From CALLPQ01 sp964479275 (lineage in GTDB: Bacteria > Pseudomonadota > Alphaproteobacteria > Caulobacterales > Parvularculaceae), in assembly GCA_964479275.1 (NCBI GenBank), contig CAYZLR010000119.1, positions 1-8,809 of the forward strand: a stretch of 8,809 nucleotides of DNA, read 5' to 3'. The notes beneath the pieces are model-generated. The model was not told where the DNA came from. It searched no databases and worked only from the letters and a program-made list of their open reading frames with translations. Shown here one piece after another: positions 1-5,170 of the stretch (position 1 is its first letter; every line of letters starts with the position of its first letter). Both the position numbers and the translations under genes were made by a program.

Positions 1-21
1 CTATGCCCTGCTATTCAAACC

Positions 22-84
22 ATGAAAACTGAAGTTTTTCAGCTGCCTGTTAAACGACAAAAAAGAAATTATTGTAACGGATGA
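22..84 (+). other. Possible true N-terminus in frame 1, with an A6 run at the apparent frameshift
   Basis: ATG at 22 opens a frame reading MKTEVFQLPVKRQK that stops at TGA 82-84. This frame is also open to the left edge of the window. At 59-64 there is a run of six A. Removing one A joins this frame to the downstream frame, giving ...VKRQKEIIVTDD..., which reads smoothly into the hypothetical protein ending at 502. The alternatives are a sequencing or assembly indel, a real inactivating mutation, or slippage on the A run that makes the full product. No Shine-Dalgarno sequence is obvious before the ATG at 22, so the gene could also start outside the window. Confidence 0.4.
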
Positions 85-160
85 CTGTGCTGTCGTTAAA
101 GTTCAACTTGATTACTATGCCAATCCTGCTTCATGGCATTTTCAGTATAAAGATACGACA

Positions 161-502
161 TTGTATGTGACCAGGATGATGAAGATTTATCTTCCTGATT
201 TTGACAGAAAAATTCCACAATGGGAGTCAGTGCAATTGGCACCTTTTTTGTCACAAGAAAATATTTTTGTTCTTGAGACGGATGATTGCCTTGAAAAACA
301 AGGTTCCCTTGGGCCATTGGTCCAGAAGTCAGATTTCGATCAAGACAATAAAACCTTATCGCAAGCGGTTGCTTTTGTCGGTGAGGGTACGGCTTATCTG
401 GCGAGTATGGTCAGTTTAATAGAGATGTTGGAATTTTCAGACTATCGCACCACACCATTACATAAAATAATTTTAGCGCCCCACTTAATTGAAGAAAGGT
501 AG
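161..502 (+). CDS. Hypothetical protein, likely 5'-incomplete or frameshifted
   Basis: I do not recognise the family. The only usual start codon in this frame is TTG at 161, which has no Shine-Dalgarno sequence. The frame is open back to a TGA at 23-25, and the residues encoded between about 65 and 160 (for example KKEIIVTDDCAVVKVQLDYY) look like normal protein, so the true gene very probably starts upstream of 161. The 113-residue part given here is soluble-looking, acidic, with no signal peptide or membrane segment, and contains a short Gly/Ala stretch (AFVGEGTAYLASM) before a hydrophobic helix. The stop is TAG at 500-502. The next small ORF begins within 25 nt, so the two may be co-transcribed. 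I am fairly sure that this is coding sequence, but not sure of the start or of intactness. Confidence 0.5.
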   Translation: MYVTRMMKIYLPDFDRKIPQWESVQLAPFLSQENIFVLETDDCLEKQGSLGPLVQKSDFDQDNKTLSQAVAFVGEGTAYLASMVSLIEMLEFSDYRTTPLHKIILAPHLIEER

Positions 503-524
503 AGACGGGATGAAGGAATGTAAC

Positions 525-659
525 GTGAAAAAGAGAAGAAGAATGTATATGATAATCATCATACTGGTAGTGGTGGCGGTGCCTTTGCTGCGGGCCGAGA
601 ATAATCACGGGCAAATTACAGAGTATTTTCACAATTTTTTTGAGGTAGTGAATTCTTGA
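525..659 (+). CDS. Small protein with a single N-terminal membrane segment or signal peptide
   Basis: A 44-residue protein if it starts at GTG 525, where AAGGA (513-517) sits 7 nt upstream. A longer version from ATG 510 gives 49 residues, with a weaker AAAGG at 495-499. The sequence starts with a basic patch (KKRRR), then a strongly hydrophobic run (MIIIILVVVAVPLL), then RA followed by a short polar tail (ENNHGQITEYF...) ending NS. This is the layout of a signal peptide with a possible signal peptidase cut after RA, or of a single-pass small inner-membrane protein with its tail in the periplasm. I know of no family match. It lies right after the hypothetical gene ending at 502 and 70 nt before the thioesterase. 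The good Shine-Dalgarno sequence and charge pattern support a real gene; the short length limits certainty. Confidence 0.5.
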   Translation: MKKRRRMYMIIIILVVVAVPLLRAENNHGQITEYFHNFFEVVNS

Positions 660-731
660 TAGCCAGTTTGTTGGACTAACTGCAATAAACTTTAGCTTTG
701 ATCGAGGGTTTGGGTTACGTAGGCGCTGTAA

Positions 732-1202
732 ATGTTTGCGAAAGAGCCTACTATGCCCCGTACCACATCACCTCGACACACAGAGCTCTTGAATGCGTTT
801 CAAGACGGATCATCTGATTTTCAAAAATGGGCGAGGAAAAATCTGGGACATGTTGAAATGCTGTCTTGGGAATGGGGCAAAATATCATTGCGTTGGGCAA
901 TTGATGACCGCTTTATTATGCCTGATGGAGTGATGTTCGGTGGGCATATTGCTTCAATGTCGGATCATCTGGTGGCGCTGGGAACCATGACGGTGCTCAC
1001 AGACTCAAAAGAGCGCTTTCGAACATCTCGATTAGAAACGAATTTCTTTCGTCCTTTGACCAAATGTAACGCACGCGTAAATGTAGATGTTGTCAATGCT
1101 TCAAAAACGCTGGTCCACGTTGAAGCTAAAATTTTTAATGGTGATGATAAGTTGGCAGTAAAGGTCCATGCCGTCCAGGTTAGGCGTTTAACCGGCAAGT
1201 AA
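732..1202 (+). CDS. PaaI-family hotdog-fold thioesterase (DUF4442/4HBT-like)
   Basis: Predicted cytoplasmic acyl-CoA thioesterase of the hotdog fold; the acyl substrate cannot be told from sequence. The 156-residue length is typical. The central helix motif is at residues 67-80: GVMFGGHIASMSDH, where GG (70-71) and Asp78 match the GG-x6-D pattern of PaaI-like enzymes, with Asp78 as the expected catalytic acid. The usual His of HGG is Phe here, a small departure. RLETNFFRPL (100-109) matches the second conserved strand (T/D-x-N/D-Φ-x-RP). Two starts are possible: ATG 732 with AGG 8 nt upstream, or ATG 753 with AAAGAG 6 nt upstream. The shorter form loses only seven residues and no domain. It converges on the lipid-transport operon with 45 nt between stops and no clear terminator hairpin. 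Family assignment is firm; role is unknown. Confidence 0.8.
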   Translation: MFAKEPTMPRTTSPRHTELLNAFQDGSSDFQKWARKNLGHVEMLSWEWGKISLRWAIDDRFIMPDGVMFGGHIASMSDHLVALGTMTVLTDSKERFRTSRLETNFFRPLTKCNARVNVDVVNASKTLVHVEAKIFNGDDKLAVKVHAVQVRRLTGK

Positions 1203-1247
1203 GATTGTTGCGCGATAAAATTTTTGTACACACGTCTTTTTGTTGAG

Positions 1248-1901
1248 TTAGGAATTGCTACTTTTTTCTAATCCGTATGTAGCATTGCTCTGCTGAAATC
1301 CCCAATTGACAATATCATTTAAAGTTGTGGTCATGACCTGGTCAAAGCCGCTCATGACGGTGGCAATGTCAGTTGTGCGCGTTTGAGTTTGCTGGTTAAA
1401 GTTTCGAACCGCGATGATCTGTCCTGATTGATTGAGAAGTTTGGCATAGATATTGACAACCACGATTGTTGAGGACCCTGTGTTATCAACATGGAGTTTT
1501 CTGATGTCGGTTTTGAGGATGTAATCACTACTTGTTTGATCCGTGAAATCACCAACATTTAAAATCCGATCACTATTTTCAAAACTTTGAATAAGCGCCC
1601 TGTGAAATAGAGCCGGGGCACGATCTGTCCATTCTGTGCCAGCATAGAATTCATATCGATTAGTTTCGCGAGTAATGGCGATTTTAACGCTGTTATAGAG
1701 TTGGCTTGAGGTCGGGTCGTCAACCACCAAAGACCAATCCACGCTTAAAGCTGGTGCATTGGTTGGTGTGACCGCGTTCATGGTATAGCGCGGTGCGGGG
1801 AGTTCGGATTCGGGAAGCAGCGATACGCATGCGCTTGTGAGAACAATCGTGATGGCGCTCATGATCAATTTGTACAGAGTTGGGGAGGATATCATTTTCA
1901 T
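1248..1901 (-). CDS. ABC-type transport auxiliary lipoprotein (PqiC/YmbA-like)
   Basis: A 217-residue predicted lipoprotein, the last gene of the Mla-type operon. The N-terminus has a short basic region, a hydrophobic segment (residues 12-24) and a lipobox-like LTSAC with Cys25 as the lipidated residue; position -3 is Thr and Leu is at -4, a slightly irregular lipobox. The mature part (YTMNAVTP..., then a central TDIRKLHVDN and later MSGFDQVMTTTLNDIVNW) has the spacing and character of the ABC transport auxiliary component family that accompanies MCE transporters in alphaproteobacteria. In that family, PqiC-like proteins sit in the outer membrane and contact the MCE protein. Its ATG overlaps the TGA of mlaD as ATGA, so translation is probably coupled. 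Gene order supports the call more strongly than any single motif. Confidence 0.75.
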   Translation of the reverse strand: MKMISSPTLYKLIMSAITIVLTSACVSLLPESELPAPRYTMNAVTPTNAPALSVDWSLVVDDPTSSQLYNSVKIAITRETNRYEFYAGTEWTDRAPALFHRALIQSFENSDRILNVGDFTDQTSSDYILKTDIRKLHVDNTGSSTIVVVNIYAKLLNQSGQIIAVRNFNQQTQTRTTDIATVMSGFDQVMTTTLNDIVNWGFQQSNATYGLEKSSNS

Positions 1902-2812
1902 TTTTTACGAGCCTTATATTCGGGAACGGGTTCACCAAGGAGATATCCTCGTGGATCCCGCTCGACCTGTTTGAGAAAATTATTTAACGTGCGCAAGACG
2001 CGGCGCACTTCTGTCATACCGGGGCCAACTTGATTGAGGCCCGTTGAGGTAAAATTTTGCAAGTTTTCGCGATTATCATCAACAACAGCGCGCAGTTCCT
2101 TGATCAACTGACGGGCTTCATCGGCGACTTCACTGACATTGCCAAGCGTTTCCACCCCTTGTTGCGCGGCAAGTTGATCGAAACGGCTGATCAATTGTTC
2201 CAAATCATCGGACGCTCTGGCGAGGTCGCTCGAAATGGACGCGCTATTGATCAGTACTGTGCTAATGCTGTCCTTGTTATCGGCGATAGTACCTGTAATG
2301 ATATTGATATTGTCAATAATATCACTGAAATTTTGGATATTATCGGCTGAGAGAACATTGTTTGCAGCTTCAATGATGCTGCCCCCTTCAGAGAGAAGTT
2401 GCGCGATCCCAGATTGTTGAGCTCTGATGATGGGGATACCCTGAACCTGAGAGGTTAAGCGCGGTGCAGAGGTCGTGCCCCCTTCAAATTCAATGACTGC
2501 CAGCCCGGTAAAGCCAACGACTTCCAATTTTGCCACCGTGTCGGTTTTTACGGGCGTTTTTTTGTCAACCCTAACGGTGGCTTCTACCAAACTATTTGAA
2601 TTAATTTCAAGTTTACGCACCTCGCCTACCTGGATCCCTTTAAAGCGCACAGCGCCGCCCACATTGAGGCCGGAGACTTGTTCTTCGAATATAATTCTGT
2701 ACTCATCATATTCTGTTTGTGCAGAGCCGAGCCACAACACAAAAATAAATGCCAGCCCAAAAACGGCCAAAACGAATGAGCCAATCAGAATATAAGCGCC
2801 ACGTCTTTCCAT
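1898..2812 (-). CDS. mlaD: MlaD-like MCE-domain lipid-binding protein
   Basis: The substrate-binding subunit of an MlaFED-type lipid transporter, anchored in the inner membrane with its bulk in the periplasm. One membrane helix lies at about residues 8-29. An MCE domain follows (about 37-112): YRIIFEEQVSGLNVGGAVRF, KGIQVGEVRKLEI, and the strand pair ending VVGFTGLAVIEFEGG. The region 130-285 is helical and polar with heptad-like Leu/Ile spacing, as expected for the C-terminal helical part that lines or extends the hexamer pore. The tail (ERDPRGYLLGE, 284-294, then PEYKARKK) is typical of alphaproteobacterial members. At 304 residues it is much longer than E. coli MlaD (about 180). ATG 2812 is preceded by AAGGTG at a normal distance. 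It follows mlaF by 35 nt and overlaps the lipoprotein gene by 4 nt. Confidence 0.9.
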   Translation of the reverse strand: MERRGAYILIGSFVLAVFGLAFIFVLWLGSAQTEYDEYRIIFEEQVSGLNVGGAVRFKGIQVGEVRKLEINSNSLVEATVRVDKKTPVKTDTVAKLEVVGFTGLAVIEFEGGTTSAPRLTSQVQGIPIIRAQQSGIAQLLSEGGSIIEAANNVLSADNIQNFSDIIDNINIITGTIADNKDSISTVLINSASISSDLARASDDLEQLISRFDQLAAQQGVETLGNVSEVADEARQLIKELRAVVDDNRENLQNFTSTGLNQVGPGMTEVRRVLRTLNNFLKQVERDPRGYLLGEPVPEYKARKK

Positions 2813-2831
2813 AAAACACCTTGTTCGAGAT

Positions 2832-2854
2832 CCTCTAATTTGATGGATTAGAGG
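2832..2854 (-). promoter_or_regulatory. Intercistronic mRNA hairpin spanning the mlaF stop codon
   Basis: CCTCTAAT (2832-2839) and ATTAGAGG (2847-2854) are a perfect 8-bp inverted repeat around a 7-nt loop. In the operon mRNA the hairpin covers the TAA of mlaF (2850-2848) and ends about 20 nt before the mlaD start. It lacks a following U tract, so it is not a standard intrinsic terminator. It could protect upstream mRNA from 3' exonucleases or set the mlaF:mlaD ratio. Structure is seen directly; function is inference. Confidence 0.45.
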
Positions 2855-3699
2855 TTTACTCTCCTTTTCTTGAAATCTTGTATATGGTTCGGATCAGTCG
2901 CAACCACGGCTGCGCGGCCTCTGGGCCCGGAAAAATATCGTTTAATCCATTTATGGTCGAGTTGACGTACTTCCTCCAGAGGGGCGTTAATGAGCACTTT
3001 CTTTTGATCAAGAACAGCAATTCGGTCACATGCGGCATGTAAGCTGTCGAGATCATGGGTCACCATGAAAACGGTTAAACCCAAGGTTTCTTTTAATTTA
3101 ACAATTAGCTCATCAAACTGATTAGCCCCGATAGGGTCTAATCCGGCTGTAGGTTCATCAAGAAAAACCAGCTCTGGATCTAGGGCAAGGGCTCTGGCCA
3201 GGCCCGCGCGTTTCTTCATGCCGCCAGAGAGTTCTGATGGGAATTTATCGGCAGCTTCTTCTGGCAAGCCGGCCATAGATATTTTCATAGCCGCAATGTC
3301 TTGTGCCAATGCCTCGGGAATATCGAGGTGAGCTAAAAGGGGGGTCATCACATTTTCCGCTACGGTCATAGAGGAAAATAGTGCACCTCCTTGAAACAAA
3401 ACACCCCATCGTTTTTCAATATCGATTTTGTTTTCATGGTCGGCTTGATAAAAATTTTCGCCAAAAATTTCTACGGTTCCATCAGAGGGGCGTTTTAATC
3501 CGATAATCGCGCGCATTAAGACAGATTTTCCGGTTCCAGACCCCCCGACTACCCCAAGAATTTCCCCCTTACGAACATCAAGGTCGAGATTTTCGTGTAC
3601 CACAAAATCATTAAATTGCGTTTTTAGATTTCGAACGCGGATAATCGCGGGTTGATTAGAGGCATCCTTCGTGAGTGTGTCGTGTGATTTTTCTGGCAT
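2848..3699 (-). CDS. mlaF: MlaF-like ABC transporter ATP-binding protein
   Basis: The ATPase subunit of the lipid transporter, cytoplasmic and bound to the MlaE permease. All nucleotide-binding elements are present: Walker A GGSGTGKS (52-59), Q-loop Gln103 in LFQGGALFSS, signature LSGGM (157-161) followed by KKRAGLARAL, Walker B VFLDEP (178-183), D-loop GLDP (187-190 region) and switch His215 in VTHD. LFQGGALFSSMTVAENV is characteristic of the MlaF/Mkl subfamily rather than of importers in general. At 283 residues it is slightly longer than E. coli MlaF; the extra residues are a short polar N-terminus and a basic C-terminal tail (KKRRVNL). ATG 3699 lies 1 nt after the mlaE stop with no close Shine-Dalgarno sequence (GGAG is 13 nt away), so reinitiation after mlaE is likely. 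Confidence 0.93.
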   Translation of the reverse strand: MPEKSHDTLTKDASNQPAIIRVRNLKTQFNDFVVHENLDLDVRKGEILGVVGGSGTGKSVLMRAIIGLKRPSDGTVEIFGENFYQADHENKIDIEKRWGVLFQGGALFSSMTVAENVMTPLLAHLDIPEALAQDIAAMKISMAGLPEEAADKFPSELSGGMKKRAGLARALALDPELVFLDEPTAGLDPIGANQFDELIVKLKETLGLTVFMVTHDLDSLHAACDRIAVLDQKKVLINAPLEEVRQLDHKWIKRYFSGPRGRAAVVATDPNHIQDFKKRRVNL

Positions 3700-3700
3700 G

Positions 3701-4834
3701 TTAAAAGTCTAGCTCCAAAAAAAACATGGCGAAAAAGGCATCTAGTACAATCACCATGAAGAGTGATTGTACGACTGAGAGAGTCGTTTTTTGCCCTAAT
3801 GACTCTGCACTGCCTTCGACTTCCATGCCTTGAAAACATCCGATAACGGCTATCACAAAAGCAAAGAAGGGGGCCTTAATCATGCCAGACCAAAAATTGT
3901 TGAGACTTATTGTTTCTTGCATACGCGACATGAAATAGGCCGGAGAAATATCCATCGTAGCCCAGGCGACGAGGCCGCCCCCGATCAAGCCGAGTGACAT
4001 GGCAAGAAAGGTCAGGACGGGTAACATTACGACCAACGCTATGGCCCTGGGGATTATAAGCACCTCTACTGGATCCAATCCAATGACTCGCAAAGCGTCA
4101 ATCTCTTCGCGAATATTCATTGATCCCAATTGCGCCGTAAATGCGCTGCCTGAGCGTCCCGCAACTAAGATAGCTGCTAAGAGAACGCCAAATTCACGCA
4201 ACACCGCATAGCCTACGAGATCAATAACGAAGACCGTGGCGTTGAATTGCTGTAGAATTTTTGCGCCCATAAAAGCGACGACTGCGCCAATCAAAAAAGA
4301 CATCAAGGAGACAATCGGCACAGCATTCAGACCCGCCTCCTCCATATGATGGACGACCGAGGCAAGGCGCCATCGCTTGGGGATAAACATTCCCCTAAAT
4401 AAGGTAATAAGCGTAATACCGATGAAATTGAGTAATTCCAGAGAAGCCTTGTATATATTGTGTGCGCTAGCACCAGTGCGCTCTAGCATCTCGACAAAAG
4501 TATTGACCGATGGGGGTTCTATTGGGCAAGGGTCAAGATGTCCGATGACTTGGCGTAATAAGGCTTCATGTTCCTGTCCGGCTCCAACGATGGCTGATTT
4601 ATGGGTCCGCCGCTCACAATTATAGAAGGTGCGTTGGATCATCATAGCCCCAGCCGTATCGAGCTTTTTCAATCCATCAAGATTGATGATAAGCTCTCGG
4701 CCAATTGTTTGCTCGGAAAAAGCGCGCAGCGGTGCATCTAACGGACCAAGGTGGGCCGCCGACCAATCGCCAAAAACCTCAAGACGCAGAATTTCTCCGC
4801 TAGTATCGGTTTCAAATGTCGCGGTTTTTACCAC
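3701..4834 (-). CDS. mlaE: MlaE-like lipid ABC transporter permease with N-terminal STAS-like domain
   Basis: The inner-membrane permease of the transporter and first gene of the operon. Numbering from GTG 4843, residues 1-115 form a STAS-like domain (core ELIINLDGLKKLDTAGA at 50-66), which in E. coli is the separate protein MlaB; here it is fused, as is common in alphaproteobacteria. Residues 135-380 are the MlaE permease, with membrane helices near 137-150, 173-195, 208-228, 262-292 and 320-336, plus a last one at 358-376. The family motif AGRSGSAFTAQLGSM then REEIDALRVIG lies at 228-255. Two GTG starts are possible: 4843 and 4834. AAAGGG (4848-4843) is 8 nt before the GTG at 4834 but directly abuts the one at 4843, so I prefer 4834. 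No separate mlaC or mlaB is present in the window. Confidence 0.92.
   Translation of the reverse strand: MVKTATFETDTSGEILRLEVFGDWSAAHLGPLDAPLRAFSEQTIGRELIINLDGLKKLDTAGAMMIQRTFYNCERRTHKSAIVGAGQEHEALLRQVIGHLDPCPIEPPSVNTFVEMLERTGASAHNIYKASLELLNFIGITLITLFRGMFIPKRWRLASVVHHMEEAGLNAVPIVSLMSFLIGAVVAFMGAKILQQFNATVFVIDLVGYAVLREFGVLLAAILVAGRSGSAFTAQLGSMNIREEIDALRVIGLDPVEVLIIPRAIALVVMLPVLTFLAMSLGLIGGGLVAWATMDISPAYFMSRMQETISLNNFWSGMIKAPFFAFVIAVIGCFQGMEVEGSAESLGQKTTLSVVQSLFMVIVLDAFFAMFFLELDF
3745..3787. repeat. Two adjoining inverted repeats in the 3' end of mlaE
   Basis: GTACAATCAC (3745-3754) and GTGATTGTAC (3763-3772) form a perfect 10-bp inverted repeat with an 8-nt spacer. Immediately beside it, ACGACT (3771-3776) and AGTCGT (3782-3787) form a 6-bp repeat with a 5-nt spacer. 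They share two bases, so the full stems exclude each other or stack end to end. On the plus strand the second is followed by a T6 run (3787-3792), which resembles an intrinsic terminator for transcription antisense to mlaE. On the mRNA strand they lie 46-88 nt before the mlaF start. Confidence 0.45.
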
Positions 4835-4944
4835 TATAGGCACCCTTTGAGCTTAACTTCGCTTGAGTTGATGGGCAGTTTAAGAATTCAGGCGTGTTTT
4901 TTGCAATCGCTAACAATGTGTAAATCGCCGTAACTCTATCTCAA

Positions 4945-4979
4945 AATGATAAAATCATTCTAAACATTTATTAAGAATG
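4945..4979. repeat. Overlapping AT-rich dyads, operator-like
   Basis: AATGAT (4945-4950), AAA, ATCATT (4954-4959) is a perfect 15-bp dyad. CATTCT (4956-4961) and AGAATG (4974-4979) form a second 6-bp dyad that shares bases with the first. The site lies about 110 nt upstream of mlaE and 190 nt upstream of the CHASE2 gene, a fitting place for a regulator. In sequence this AT-rich, chance is a real alternative. Confidence 0.3.
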
Positions 4980-5061
4980 CAGCATATTGGGACAGATACC
5001 GGCGAATGTGTTGTCTATATGTCTCGCCCTTGGTTACAATGATTTTGGTGAAGAGATTCGG

Positions 5062-5091
5062 TTGAAATAAATTTGTGAGTTAATCTCTATA
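5062..5091 (+). promoter_or_regulatory. Candidate sigma-70 promoter for the CHASE2 gene
   Basis: TTGAAA (5062-5067) and TCTATA (5086-5091) separated by 18 nt. Transcription would start near 5098, giving an untranslated leader of about 70 nt before GTG 5171. Both hexamers are imperfect, and alphaproteobacterial -10 elements are weakly conserved, so this is only a candidate. Confidence 0.3.
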
Positions 5092-5170
5092 TTGGAGAGT
5101 TTAGTTTGCGAGAACATCCTATGAGTGAATTCATGGGAGCCCTCGGGTAGTTTTAAGAAAGTTAAGGATT

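Larger units (their letters stand above)
4844..5170. promoter_or_regulatory. Divergent intergenic region between mlaE and the CHASE2 gene
   Basis: About 330 nt without a supportable gene. It should carry the promoters for the leftward mla operon and the rightward CHASE2-epimerase pair. It is AT-rich in its middle and holds overlapping dyads (4945-4979) and one passable rightward promoter (5062-5091). For the leftward direction I find only poor matches, such as TTGAGA (complement of 4938-4943 area) with no good -10. A nine-codon ORF at 5121-5150 has no convincing ribosome site and is not called. Confidence 0.5.

Noticed and set aside
660..731. Promoter for the thioesterase
   Set aside because: TTG-containing hexamers are present but none has a believable -10 at a suitable distance, so no site can be supported.
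1203..1247. Bidirectional terminator between the thioesterase and lipoprotein genes
   Set aside because: Short A and T runs exist, but I could not find a GC-containing stem of useful length on either strand.
2057..2795. Plus-strand open frames opposite mlaD
   Set aside because: They lie entirely antisense to a gene with clear MCE-domain similarity, show no family motifs or ribosome sites, and are what frame shadowing produces.
5121..5150. Nine-codon ORF upstream of the CHASE2 gene as a leader peptide
   Set aside because: No convincing Shine-Dalgarno sequence, no run of regulatory codons and no attenuator hairpin before GTG 5171.
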